64,000 nucleotides of DNA from Dipteronia dyeriana (GCA_032871835.1 CM065301.1:17253291-17317290); one strand, 5' to 3'. Counted from the stretch's first letter, positions 24,095 to 36,456 are shown. Translations and numbers: made by a program. The notes: generated from the sequence alone by a model not told the origin.

Positions 24095-24780
24095 TGGATC
24101 GTGTTGGTTGGAATAATTTTAACACAACCCAATAACAAAATGAAACGAATTCGTAATAACACGACCCACTGCTATATCTATTTACTACGACAAATCAGGT
24201 CATGACTGTTGACTTATGAGTCGACTGCCTTTGAGCTTCCGCTGATAGCGGTTCAGCAGAACTCCATTTCAAATTGGTATCTTCGTCAGAGGAAGAGAAA
24301 TGAAGAAAATTAGCTGTTGAAAAACATAGAGAAAGCGAGAGTAACTTGAGTGTACGTATAGTTTTATTAATATATTCAACTATTAAACTCATACGACCAG
24401 AGTATCTATTTACCTCATTTCTGATGAAAATCTACGTAGAAGACAACATGAACGTTCCATTTGTTAAATTTCCGTATTTTTACGTATTTATGAGAAATTA
24501 TATATATCATCTGAAAAATTTTAAGTGTGAGATTTTATATATTCCTTGGAATTAGAAGTTTTTATCAATCTATTTGCGGGAGAAAATTTTGTTCTTTTAT
24601 TAATGTTATTGCCTAGTCTAAGCTAAGACATTGACATTAAGAAATTTAGCAATTTCAAACGAGACATGCATGCAACTATGAAACTAGTCATAGCATATAT
24701 AAGTATTGAGTGGGGCGAAGTAATTAGGTTCCTGTGATTCTAGATTGCAACTTGCATCACAACCTATATATATAATTTCA
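24095..24780. other. Gene-free stretch right of MULE-1
   Basis: The first 90 bases continue the older repeat into which MULE-1 inserted (ACACGACCCACTG). The rest is AT-rich with no domain-bearing frame. Confidence 0.45.
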
Positions 24781-24782
24781 AA

Positions 24783-24938
24783 TCAGTACACACTGATATA
24801 AATTTATCAATACGTTGGATGTGAACCATTAGATTTAAATTTTAACTCAAAGTATATGTATTTGTCAAAACTTCTCCATAATTAATGGTTCACATACAAT
24901 GCACTGATGTAAGTTATATCAGCACACACTAAAGAGAA
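24783..24938. mobile_element. Small MITE with imperfect inverted ends
   Basis: The left end TCAGTACACACTGATATAAA is mirrored by TTTAGTGTGTGCTGATATAA inward from the right. Both are followed by GTGAACCATTA, giving an inverted pair of about 50 bp in a 155-bp element. It is related to the next MITE, sharing CATTAGATTTAAAT and TTGTCAAAAC. The TSD was not fixed. Confidence 0.6.
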
Positions 24939-24955
24939 AATGATTATATATATAA

Positions 24956-25336
24956 TTTTTCTATTATCAGTTCGAACTGATATAATATATAGTAGTTCCT
25001 TACATGTGAGTCATTAGATTTAAATGTTTTGACTTGACTGTGTGCACTTGTCAAAACATCTTTTAATATATTTTAGGGATAATTACCCCGATGACTATCA
25101 ACTCTTGCCACTACTATCAAAATAGCTACCGGATGGGGAATTGGTTTTAAAATGACCATTTTTGGTAAACAATGTTACACTAATGACCATTCCATCCAAT
25201 TCCATCCAATAAGTGGCACTTTGGTGAATAAGGGGTTGTCATTAATTTTTTTTAAATATTTTTTAGAAATCAATTTTTTCTTTTGATTTTTGAAACAAAT
25301 AATTATATTCCTCCCCTCCCCCTCCCCTCCCCTCCC

Positions 25337-25378
<42 letters not shown>

Positions 25379-25530
25379 ATTTTTTTCTTTTCAACTTATC
25401 TCAAATATATTTGTTAGAATTTTAATCTTCTAAAAATAGAAAATATATATATATATATATATCTTTTCAACTTATCTCAAATATATTTATTAGAATTTTT
25501 AGAATTTATAGCCTTAATATTCTCAAAAAG

Positions 25531-25584
<54 letters not shown>

Positions 25585-25996
25585 CTTTTCAACTTATCTC
25601 AAATATATTTTTTAGAATTTTTAGATTTTCTAACCTTAATCTTATCAAAAAAGAAACATATATATACACACACGTATACAAGTTTGATATATATGTTATA
25701 CGTATATACATACATTAAATATAATTATTTGTTTCAAAAAATAAAAGAAAAATTGATTTCTAAAAAATATCTAAAATAAATTAATGATATGTCCTTAGTC
25801 CTTATTCACCAAAATACCACTTATTGGATGAAATTGGATGGAATGATCATTAGTGTAACATAGTTTCAAAAAATAGTCATTTTGAAACCAATTTCCCATC
25901 TGGTTGCCATTTTGATAATGGTGGCAAGAGTTGATGGCCACCGAGATAATTATTCATATATTTTATATCAGTTCGAACTGACAATAGAAAGACTAT
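24956..25996. mobile_element. MITE split by a second MITE
   Basis: The left end TTTCTATTATCAGTTCGAAC is mirrored by TTTCTATTGTCAGTTCGAAC from the right, each continuing as TGATATAA. Between the halves lies the MULE-type MITE at 25076-25955. The outer element alone would be about 150 bp, like its relative at 24783. Confidence 0.65.
25076..25955. mobile_element. Mutator-type MITE with long inverted repeats, 880 bp
   Basis: Terminal inverted repeats of about 170-180 bp begin GGGATAATTACCCCGATG at the left and GAATAATTATCTCGGTGG inward from the right. They match over most of their length, for example CCATTCCATCCAATTCCATC. A perfect 10-bp TSD, atatatttta, lies at 25066-25075 and 25956-25965. The core (about 25320-25680) holds three diverged copies of a CTTTTCAACTTATCTCAAAT unit separated by long (AT)n runs. 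No coding capacity. Confidence 0.9.
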
Positions 25997-25999
25997 ATA

Positions 26000-27645
26000 T
26001 ATATATAATATAAATGATATACGATATATGATATGATATGGGATTCGATTTATTTCACCTTCCAGTTACCGCATGTCATGTGAGTCCAAATGTCACCCTA
26101 TTGCATGTGATCAAGGTGGGTTAGAAATCCATTACTCTGTAAGATATGTGAAAATCAACGTTACGCTGATTGAAGATCTCTCTGGTATTGTTGGGGCAAA
26201 CATTATTGTTACATTATAATGAGATTTAGGTGGTTTTTTTGTGTCTGAAGACTGAATAATCATGTTTTTTTTTAATATTGAATAGAGATTGAAATCTGAA
26301 CCTAAATAACATATTTTATTTTTCTCACATCTGAATATATTATTAACATATTTGTTTTTTAATAATAAAATTGACTGAAAATAAGTAATTTTAGATTTAT
26401 ACTCATGCTACTTAAAAAATGTAATTTAACATGCATGTTCTTATGCAAACAAAGTTAAATTTAACAAAACAAAAAATTCATCAAAAAATATAATTTTACA
26501 TATTCTGTAGTTAAAGTTAAAGTTCAATTTATTGTCAAAATAAAAAAGTTTAAATTATTTTGGATGTTATCCAAGTTTCCGGTATGTATAATTGAGGAAA
26601 CCATTTTTATTTTTTTTTATCCGGAATCATATGCACCGGAAGCTAAATTAAAAAAAAGTTAATGATTTTTTTTAATATAGGTTCCGGTCTCTATGAGAAG
26701 TGAATATGTGTTTTTTTATTATTATAATAGCAGTTTAAAAAAAAAAGAAATATGTTGCACATCACCTCTTAGTAGATATGGTTGTGCACCTTCTTCCACA
26801 TATAGTGGTTAGGGGTTCGAGTCTCACCATGTGCATTCTACAAGTATGTACGGAGAGTTTTCTCCTGATTTGTAAGAATAGCCCTCTCTCCGGATGTGAG
26901 AGTTGTTATATATATGTAACCACTCTGCGATAGTATCTCTGGGTTCTGACTGTAGTTGTATTTTGAAAAAAAAAAGAAATAAGTTAAACGAAAGATCTCT
27001 ACACCATATCAAATCAAGATAAATTTGAAAATATATATTCTTTAGGAAGATAGACTTGGAAGAGAATATTTCATTTTGTAATTTAGTGATTTGGAATTAA
27101 ATTAAGAGTTATGATTTCTTACTATTTTTTTTAAGTTGTTTTTGATATTTTTAAATTGTTTGACCTCTTAAAAAATAAACAAATTACTTAATGAGTTGAA
27201 TTCAGATTCTCATTAAGTTCCAAGGGAAAAATACAAACAACCTCTTAATTTTACATGCTTGTACTAAATTTCAAACGTATCACACTATCATACGACAGGT
27301 CAAGTGAAAATCAACGTTAGGCTGGACTAGGATCCCAAGTATTATTGGGGCATGCATTATTGTGACGTTATAAGAAGACTTTTAATTTTACATGCTTATC
27401 CTAAATTCTAAACGTAGGTTGTCTAAACCTATGCCAACCTATTGCTTTGTTTTGCCAAAAATAAACAAGATGTTGGTCAATCTGTGTTTTCCAATTCATG
27501 ATTTCAGTAATACGATAGGATTGTCCCAGATAAAAATTGCATTTTAGAAAGAATGCGAGTCTCATTTTATCCCTTCTTTTGATAATTTTGCAAATATCCT
27601 TCATGTTTCTGTTCTTCCAAATAACTATCTCCTTTGATTGATTTT
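26000..27645. other. Gene-free stretch with diverged direct repeats
   Basis: Apart from the SINE, no gene is seen. A block of about 75 bp at 26147-26222 recurs diverged at 27305-27377; both start GTGAAAATCAACGTTA and contain TTGGGGCA. A shorter block (TTTTACATGCTTGT and TTTTACATGCTTAT) repeats at about 27250 and 27385. Confidence 0.5.
26758..26975 (+). repeat. tRNA-derived SINE-like copy, family A, with A-rich tail
   Basis: GGTTCGAGTCTCACC is a good RNA polymerase III B box. It is preceded by GGTTGTGCACCTTCTTCCAC, matching the copy at 5700. The element runs on for about 130 bases and ends in an A run near 26970, which fits a SINE. The A box is decayed and the TSD was not fixed. Confidence 0.55.
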
Positions 27646-27649
27646 AGAG

Positions 27650-28284
27650 ATATTATTACAATCTTCCCGTCAATTTTACCCTATTCCCCATTTCTCCCCT
27701 CTAGTTTCATAATAGCCAAAATCCCCCTAGTTTACTTTATTTCCTATTATCCCCTTGCCGTTAGTTATTCTGTTAAAAGGACACATTGGCCGTTAAATTA
27801 TGAAGGATAAAATAGTAAATAAACCACAAATGCATGAATGAGTAATAACTATGAAGGGTAAAAAGGTTAAATAACATAAAAAGGCATTAAATTCCGAAGA
27901 AAAAAAGATTAAAAAAATGATAAATTAAATATTGTATAACATAAATGGATGTAATTGATAACCTAACTTGAATATCGACCTGATGCAAATAAACTAAGAG
28001 ACTCGTAGTAATGGATGGCAACGGGTTAGATTGGGGCGGGACCGGTTTGCCCCAAACCCGAAACTCGTATTTTTTAGAGGTTTCCCCAAACCCGACCCAT
28101 GACTCGAATGGGTTTTCGATTTCTGTCTCAAACCCGATTCGATTGGGGCAGGGGAGCCCCAAACCCGACCCGAATGACCCGATTCGTTTTATCCTTAAAA
28201 AAAAAATCAAACCACTAAATATACAAATTATTTTACCATATGATTGAATTTTAGGACATTGAGTTAAATTTTAACATTAAATTA

Positions 28285-28336
<52 letters not shown>

Positions 28337-29070
28337 TTTTTTTTTTTTTTTTAGAAATTTAAACATATACTTAAATACAAACATACACCATCGAAAAATA
28401 TTTTAACATACAATTAAAATTCATACATACATAAAATATGATTACGTAAAAAGACAAAGAGATTATATAAATACCGGGTCAACCAGGATGGGTTGGGGCA
28501 TAAGGGGTTGACTCATACCCGACCCGATAAATCGGGTTAAAAAAGTTTGAACCAAACTCGACCTGAGCCCTATTTTAAGTGCTTCAAACCCATCCCGAAC
28601 GGATCGGGGCCCTCCGATTTAGGGCGGGTCGGAGATTTTTGCCACCCCTTCTAGTAGTCCCTTATATTCTCATGAGTCCCTTAGTTTTCATCTTCTTCTT
28701 CTTCAATTGTTCCTCTTAACCGTTCGCACCAAAAACTAAACCTTGCTACTAGACAACCACCATTAAAGCTTGACGATATATGGCTAATGAGTTTGTATTT
28801 GAGTCATTGAAATTGATTTTGAACCTTATCAAACTATTACAAACTAGACGTTTAGAGAAGGAAAATGTCTTTTTAATACTTTGAATGTGCCAAAACTCAC
28901 TTTTTTAACAACTAAACTGACAAAAAGGGGTATAATGGGAAATAAATGAAATAAAGGGGGCTTTTGACTATTAATAAAACTAGATAAGGAAAATGGGTAG
29001 TATAGTAAACTTGAGGAGGATTATGATAAAAAATAACCACAAAAAGATCTCAACTGTCAAATAATAATTG
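27650..29070. mobile_element. Long-TIR MITE, split by a hAT MITE
   Basis: The first ~140 bases (CCCTATTCCCCATTTC, CCAAAATCCCCCTAGTTTAC, CCTATTATCCCC) are mirrored by the last ~200 bases read in reverse (ACCCATTTTCC, AAAAGCCCCCTTTATTTC, CCATTATACCCC). Without the inserted hAT MITE the element is about 0.8 kb. Long inverted repeats suggest a Mutator-type origin. Exact ends and TSD were not fixed. Confidence 0.55.
28010..28650. mobile_element. hAT-type MITE, 641 bp
   Basis: The left end AATGGATGGCAACGGGT pairs with AAGGGGTGGCAAAAATC inward from the right. The 8-bp TSD is ctcgtagt (28002-28009) and ctagtagt (28651-28658), with one mismatch. Subterminal regions are rich in GGGTCGGG/CCCGACCC-type repeats. 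An adjacent TA/CA microsatellite lies inside at about 28290-28336. Confidence 0.82.
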
Positions 29071-29074
29071 TTAG

Positions 29075-30930
29075 ATTTATCTAACATTGGGATAAGACAT
29101 TCACGTGGAAATGACCTACAAATAAAAAACAAAAGTAGTAGAAAAGCAGATTGGGATAAGGCATTCACGTAAAAATAACCGGTTAGTATCTACACCTACA
29201 TCTATTGGGTTAATAGGTTTGAGTCAAAATTCCTATCTTAATCCGAAAAAATTGTAAAAGTTAAGAAAAAAAAAATACTCTATTAACTAAACCAATAAAA
29301 GAAATTATATTTTCAATATTTAAATATATTTGATGTTGAATGAATCGAGTATATACTTAAACCTACTAATCCTAAATGCTATATTTAGAATATGGGTTTA
29401 GGGTAACCAAGATAATCCAACTTAATAGTTCCATTTTATTATTTTCATAATCCTATTTGGGTGGAATTATGCAAACCAAACAAAATTGATGAATTTGTTT
29501 TTAATTATGTCTGGACACGATTACGTTTATTTTATCTTTTTAGTTCTTTTAAAAACAGTTTAACGATAAATAAATGGAAAAAATTAAAAATATTTAAATT
29601 CGTTTAAAAAAATAAATCGAAAAATTTATTGTGTGTGTGAATATTCGTTTAAAATAAGTTTAACGATAAATATGTGTGTGTGAATATTTATTTATCGAAA
29701 AATTATTTCAATAATTTGTAATTCAATTTTCATTTGATTACCGGGGACTAAGATTATTTTAATTCTTTAAACTCATTGGACCCACCATAATCCCACCAAT
29801 ATTTTTTTCGAACATTATTTTATTAAATAAACAAATTATAAAATTGTACAAATATTTAAATTTATTTTAAATAATATAATTCTATATTTTAAAATATTTT
29901 TATATATTTTTACTTTAATCATATATAAATTAAAACCTTTATTTTCTTCAAAAAAATATTTCAATAATTTATTATTCAATTTAAAAATATTATCAAATTT
30001 AAAATATTATTATATTTAGTCTAATCTCATGTTTCACCAAACAACGTATAATAATAATTTAGTCTAGTCCTATGTTTTTCTAAACACAATATAATATTAA
30101 TTTAGTTCAGTCCAATCCAATTTAATCTCATATAATCCCTTCTCTCATCTCAATCCAATCTAATCTCGTATACCTGATGGAGCCTAATGTATTAATTCTA
30201 TGAAGAGCATGACCTCAACAAAAATCAAACTTTTCTTTTGAATTTAATTAAATGCACATAGAAGCCATGAAATTCTAATTCTTTGCCTCTGGCCCTCTGC
30301 TAAGGGAAGTTAACTCCACTATCATTCTTTTGGCCTAAAATGCCCGATCTTAAGTCTTAGGAATAACTTGGTTACCTATCAAGTGATATCTACTCCACGA
30401 TATGGAAGAAAAAACTGTACATACATGTTTATAAAATATATATGATGTCATCAAAACTTTACATACGTATTTATAAAATGTATATGATTTCATACCATTT
30501 GAATTAAGAGAAAATATGATACGATCAAATGTATTGAAACATAACAATATTTTATATTTTATATATTACTTTACTAAGCCAATAGTATCCGTAAAGTAAA
30601 TGTGAAATTACACTTATTTTAAGTTTAATAACAACTAAAAATGTCTTAAGAAATTGAGACTACATCATTAAGAAATTAAAGATTTTTTCAACAATTAAAA
30701 TCAATTTGATATAATTCGGTTATTAAATATGTAGGTAGACTAATCAATGCAAGATCGATAAAAATATTTCATACAAGTAAACATAACAGGTGGAAGTGTG
30801 GAACCAACACGGCATTACTCCATTTCCATTGATTGCAGCATTTTGACAAGTTCATGTACTTGTTAATTTATTCCACGTTTTCGGATGTAAAGACAACTGT
30901 GGAGGCTAAAACTTGTTGAATTTGTATCAC
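29075..30930. other. Gene-free AT-rich stretch upstream of thaumatin-like gene 2
   Basis: No domain-bearing reading frame is seen. A short AGTTTAACGATAAAT motif is duplicated at about 29559 and 29657. The last few hundred bases should include the promoter of the gene at 31018. Confidence 0.5.
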
Positions 30931-30937
30931 ACTCAAG

Positions 30938-30946
30938 CCTATAAAT
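30938..30946 (+). promoter_or_regulatory. TATA box of thaumatin-like gene 2
   Basis: CTATAAATA lies 80 bases before the ATG at 31018, with the usual spacing to a start near 30970. This is a motif-based call. Confidence 0.65.
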
Positions 30947-31017
30947 ACCTCCCTTCGTTTTAACTAAACACTTAACAGCTACTTCCTCAAATATCAAAGC
31001 ATTATTAATTTCGAAAT

Positions 31018-32092
31018 ATGATGAATACTCAAGTCATATTTTGCCTTACCTTGGCGCTCTTCGTCTCTGGTAAATTACAATTTCTATATTTTATCTAGTT
31101 TCTCGTCAATCTAGTATATTTGTTTTGGATTTTATGTATGCATGCATGTACTTCAACTGCTCTATTCCTGATAAACTCATCACCACGGACAGGGTTTAGC
31201 TATTACAATACAGTATCTGTATTGTTAATAGGTAGTCATCGAAATGAAATATATATTTTTTGAAACCTTTAAATTTTATAGACCCTTAGATTAAAATCAA
31301 CTTCTAGCTTTCAATCCAGCAACTTAACGGTTAGTGTATATGACAATACATGCATTTATATTGATGGTAAACAAGATATTGATAACGTTTTGTTCAACAA
31401 TTGATATTGCAGGGGCTCACATGGCGACCATTAGCATCAAAAACAATTGTCAGTACACTATTTGGCCAGGAACTCTAACCGGTGGCGGCGGAGCACAACT
31501 ATCAACCACGGGATTTGAGCTAGGCTCCACACAAACAAGATCAATCGACGTTAGTGCCCCATGGACAGGCCGTTTTTGGGCCCGAACACAATGCTCCACA
31601 GCCTCTGGCAGGTTCACTTGTCCAACTGCAGACTGTGGCTCAGGCGAGGTCACATGCAACGGCGCAGGCGCAGCCCCACCAGCGTCTCTTGTAGAATTCA
31701 CTATTGCAGCAAATAATGGACAAGATTTCTACGATGTTAGTCTTGTAGATGGCTTTAATTTGCCTGTTTCTGTAACCCCACAAGGCGGCTCCGGTCCTAC
31801 TTGCGTTACCTCAAGCTGTTCAGCCAATGTAAACAGCGTGTGCCCGTCAGAGCTGGCTGTGAAAGGGTCGGATGGAAGTACAATTGCTTGTAAGAGTGCA
31901 TGTGCCGCGTTGAATCAGCCGCAGTACTGTTGCACTGGGGAGTTTGGTACTCCTGATAAATGCCCACCAACGAACTACTCGAAGATTTTCAAGGACCAGT
32001 GTCCTCAGGCTTACAGTTATGCTTATGATGATAGCAGTAGCACTTTTTCGTGCACCGGTGGGGCTAACTACGCTATTACTTTCTGTCCATGA
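31018..32092 (+). CDS. Thaumatin-like protein (PR-5 family), canonical
   Basis: Exons are 31018-31069 and 31413-32092 (TCTG|GTAAAT ... ATTGCAG|GGGC), phase 1, 243 codons, the same exon lengths as the gene at 2929. Residues 1-18 (MMNTQVIFCLTLALFVSG) form a signal peptide, so the protein should be secreted. The mature domain has all 16 family cysteines and a full signature (GRFTCPTADC followed by GSGEVTC). The acidic cleft is kept: Arg in ARTQC, Glu in LVEFTI, and Asp twice in YDVSLVDGFN. This supports a canonical PR-5 role, binding fungal wall glucans or perturbing membranes in defence. The first of two adjacent ATGs was taken as the start; the second would remove only one residue. An ATG at 31334 lies in the intron. 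Confidence 0.95.
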
Positions 32093-32967
32093 AAGTGATT
32101 ATATAGGAACCACATGTTTAATTTAGAGATAAATAAGTCCGATCCTCACGGACAATAAGTGGATAAATGTCATCAAAAATTTATGTTTGAGATGATAATT
32201 ATAACTTCAGAAATAAAAGAAAAGAAATTTCTCTCTCTATATATAATCAAGTTTGTTTTTTCGGTAATGCTACACATCCAATCTAAAATCATACCATTTT
32301 CATCATAATATATATGACACTTGAAATGTTAGCTGGTTAGTGGATACATGTGACAGATGAAATAAAACATCATTCTCAAGTAACATGTTGCATGTGTTGA
32401 AATGAAAAAAACAGATTTTTTGATAAGATGTTTAGCAATTAGTATTATTCTTGTTTTTTATATAATCGATACGAATGATGAGTCGAAACAAGGTACATTA
32501 ACACATTTAATGAATACTTTTCACCAAACCACACCGAGCGGTCTATATAATCTAGTTAAATGAAAAGTTTGAAGTGACAACTCTGAACAAATTTGTCATA
32601 CCAATATCAGTAAGGTTATAGGTTCAAATCATATATTTTTATATCACTGTAAAATTTATAGTTGAAAAAGAACTAGGCTGATTTATATATACATCGTATA
32701 TGTCGTATAAAAGATCTTGGTTAAAAACTTAAACTAGATGATCCTTTTAAAATAAAATAAAAAGTCATAAAATTTTATGGAATTTAAATTTATCAATTTC
32801 CAATCAATTAATTTTTCTTTACTTTTTTACCTAAATACCTTTAATGAATTTCTTTTTTTTTTCAATAAATAATTAAATAATCATATCAAAATTCATTATA
32901 ATCGATAAATTTCGACAAAGTTCTCGATCATCTTCAGCTAAAATAAGAGATGCAGTAGGAGAAAACT

Positions 32968-33000
<33 letters not shown>

Positions 33001-33169
33001 AAGTTCGTCTCTCGCCAGGTCGGTCCATAAAATAAATTTTATGACCAAAGTTACGTAGTGTTGTGGGATATGTTCTACAATATTACAAAACTAAACGTTT
33101 AGTTAAATAATGTTGTGGAATTGGTTTCACAACGTTATGTAACTTTGGTTCTGAAACATTTTTTCAGAT
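32093..33169. other. Gene-free stretch between thaumatin-like gene 2 and the copia element
   Basis: AT-rich 3' flank. A tRNA-like B-box patch (ATAGGTTCAAATCATA) is seen at about 32620. At 33044-33149 the ends ACCAAAGTTACGTAGTGTTG and, inward, ACCAAAGTTACATAACGTTG form a 106-bp hairpin-like MITE, ending 20 bases before the copia TSD. Confidence 0.5.
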
Positions 33170-33174
33170 TTTAC

Positions 33175-33336
33175 AGAAGAAAATCAGAGAACTTTATAAA
33201 AGCGCATGAGATGTTTGATAAAATGCATGAGACAACAAAGAAACTAGAAAACAAAGAAAGCCATTAAAAGGCAGTAAAAAGCATTTTTATAATGTTGCTC
33301 TATATTTCTCTTCTATATTCAATTATAGACTCAGCT

Positions 33337-33372
<36 letters not shown>

Positions 33373-33709
33373 AAGTCAACCTTATCTTGACTCATACTCT
33401 GATCATAACATAATTGTAACAAACTTGTAACAAACTAAATACGCAGCTGAAAATTGTGAGTGGGAGAGTTGTGAACTTTCCCGCCAAACCATATGTTCCA
33501 GAAACCTTGCCAGGTCAACTAGGTTGTTAGTTTATTAATCACAATCATAGTCTACGAAGCTTGATTGATGATTTAGTCCTGTAGTCCACCCTAGCCTTGC
33601 TTTGGTAGCACACAGAGTTGTATGTTTCAATGGTGAGGTAACATCTTCAATCTGTCTGCTAGTTGTATTAAGCTTAGGTTTGATGCAATCATTTTCATTA
33701 TCCTTCACA
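33175..33709 (-). repeat. 3' LTR of the copia element
   Basis: 535 bp, matching the other LTR at 39692-40240, with an (AT)n run at 33337-33366. The outer terminal base is mutated (A for T on the + strand). Confidence 0.92.
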
Positions 33710-36059
33710 TTCCCCCTCAAGCTGGACATTGATGAGGAAAAAATGTTCAACTTGGATAGTAATTACACAAACCGATCCACAACCAAGCTTTTGGTAAAAA
33801 CATCAACAACCTGAAATTCAGTTGGAACATAACATTTATCAAAAATCCCAGCTGCTACATTCTCTCGAACAAAGTGAACATCGATCTCAATATGCTTTGT
33901 TCGTGCATGAAAAACTGGATTTTTAGCAAGAGCAGTAGCACTTTGATTGTCACACCACAACACTGGTTTTCGAGCAACAACAAATCCAAGTTCCTGAATC
34001 AGAGAACAAACCCATATAATTTCAGTTGAAGCCTGTGCAAGAGACCAGTACTCAGCCTCTGCACTTGACCTTGCCACCATATATTGCTTTTTAGAACTCC
34101 AAGTAATTAAGTTTCCAACTAAAGAAAATCGAGCAACCACTCGTAGATCGTCTGTCATCCACACAACTCGCCCAATCAACATCAGTATAGACCTCAAGTG
34201 TGAGCTGTGAACAAGGCTTGAACCACAGACCAAACTGAGTCGTTCCTTTAATGTATCGAAGCACCCTCTTGCAGGTCTGCCAATGTGCATTTGTAGGTTT
34301 GACCAAGAATTGATTCAACTTATTAACAATGAAGGCAATGTCAGGTCTGGTGTTAATTCGATATTGCAAGGCCCCAATGGTGCTGCGATACAAGGTAAGA
34401 TCCTTAAATGGCTTACCATCATGTAAAGACAACTTAGAACCAGAGCAGTAGGAGAAGCAGCAGGCTTAGAGCCAGTAAGACCGGTCTTTTTTAAGAGATC
34501 CATCACATATTTTGTCTCAGTTAAGTAAAGACCAGTTGCTGTTCTTGAAGCTTCAAAACCCAAAAAATAGTTAATTGAGTAAGAGATTTTAAAGCAAACT
34601 GAGAGTTCAAATCAGCTATAACCTGAGAGACAAGAGAAACATTGCTACCAGTGACTAAAATGTCATCCACATATACCAATAGAAACACAACATCCTTACC
34701 AGTTCTTTTAACAAATAATGAAATATCATATGTACTGCTTGTAAAACCCCAAAGAAGAAGAGCATCTCTAAGCTTGTGAAACCAGGCTCTTGGCGCCTGT
34801 TTCAAGCCATAGAGAGCTTTTTTAAGAAAACACACATAAGAAGGAAATTCTGAGTTCTCGAAACCTTGTGGTTGTTCCATATAGGCCGTTTCATGAAGAT
34901 CTTCATTCAAGAAGGCATTATTGATGTCTATTTGCTGAACATCCCATCTAAAAGACACAACCAAAGTAAATAAAACCTTGATTGTTGAAGTCTTTACAAC
35001 CGGGCTAAATGTGTCAAAAAAATCAACACCAGACACTTGTTGAAAACCCTTAGCCACCAATCTTGCCTTATACTTCAAAACAGATCCATCAGGCTTGTAT
35101 CCTAAAAACCCATTTACTTCCTACAACACTCATTCCATCAAAGAAAGGAACCAACTTCCAAGTCTTATTTGCAATTAATACATCATGCTCTGCCTCCATA
35201 GCCTGATTCCATTTAGGATTTAAGAGAGTCATTTTAACTAAACTAGGCTCAAATTCTGTCATCACATCAGAAGACATAGCATGCGAAGAGGTATAAACTT
35301 TTGGCTTAAAGATACCTGACTTTTACCTTGTTTGCATATGATGATGAGGCACAATAAGTAAAGGTTGTGGTGAAGAATGACACGAGGGTTGGAGGTAGGC
35401 TCAGACTCAACTAGAGAATTAGAAGGGAGACAATAGGTATGAATAGTTGAAGACATTGGAGAAGAGCTTTGCATAAGAAGTAAAACGGATGACTGTGAAT
35501 CTAGACAATGGAAAATTGGCAATGGCAAAGATGGATTTGCAGATATAGGTGAAGAACCATAAAATAAAGCTGAGTAAGGAAATTCTAGTTAGTGAAAAAA
35601 GCACATTTCTAGAAATAAAAACTTTTCCAGATGAAGACAAACACTTATACCTATGATGTAAAAGACTATATCCTATAAACAAACACTTTGTAGAATGAAA
35701 ATCAAAATTGTGCTTGAAAAGTCCTCATTTGTTGATTGGCTTATTTCGTGAACAACCACATTGTTGGGGTTCATGTAAGGGTAGTTTAGGCTCTCAAGAC
35801 CTCAAGAGGAGAAGCACCAAAGGTAAAATTCTTATGCTTACTTACTTTGAAGAAATAGTTGCACACACTCACATATTCATAAATAACTCTTGATCATATA
35901 TGTTGAGTGTTTTCTTATGTGCATTTTAGTTTAAATGACTCTTGTTGACCTATTTGCATCTTGCTATGAAAGTTGTATGTCATGCTGGCATTAAAATAGG
36001 ATGCAATTTCAACACTCTTGAACTTATTGTGTTTTGTGCATTTGAGTGTTGAAAAAATA

Positions 36060-36330
36060 GGTCTTGCGCTGGTGGTGCGCTACTCGACCAGCCCAACATT
36101 CACAGTGGACTATCGCAAGTGTTGCGCCACTGGGTTGCGCTGCTGCACCCGTGCAAAGATGCAAAAAGTGGGTGTGCGCTGGTGGTGCGCTACTCGACTA
36201 GTGCAGACCCACCAAAGCAAACATTTCAGTGGTTTGCGCTTGTGTTGCGCCACTCGACCAGCGCCTATTGAAATTTTTAGGCAGTGCGCTGGTGGTGCGC
36301 TACTCGACCAGCGCACCTCACCAGCGCATA
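36060..36330. repeat. GC-rich diverged tandem units in the solo LTR
   Basis: Units of the type TGCGCTGGTGGTGCGCTACT followed by CGACCAGCGC occur at about 36066, 36175 and 36286, with shorter variants (TTGCGCCACTCGACCAGCGC at 36245) between. They stand out in GC content from their surroundings. Confidence 0.8.
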
Positions 36331-36390
36331 ATGAAAAAGCTGGAACGTTTTTTCCAAAACGACATCACTTTGTTTGGATCTTATATATAT

Positions 36391-36456
36391 ACACGACCTT
36401 AAGGCAATGAGATATATATATATATATATATATATCTCATTGCCTTAAGGTCGTGT
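36391..36456. repeat. Perfect 66-bp palindrome
   Basis: The arm ACACGACCTTAAGGCAATGA continues as GA, then a 22-base (TA)n centre, then the exact reverse complement of the arm. As DNA it could extrude a cruciform, and as RNA form a hairpin. It lies just downstream of the TATA-rich stretch of the solo LTR. Confidence 0.95.
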
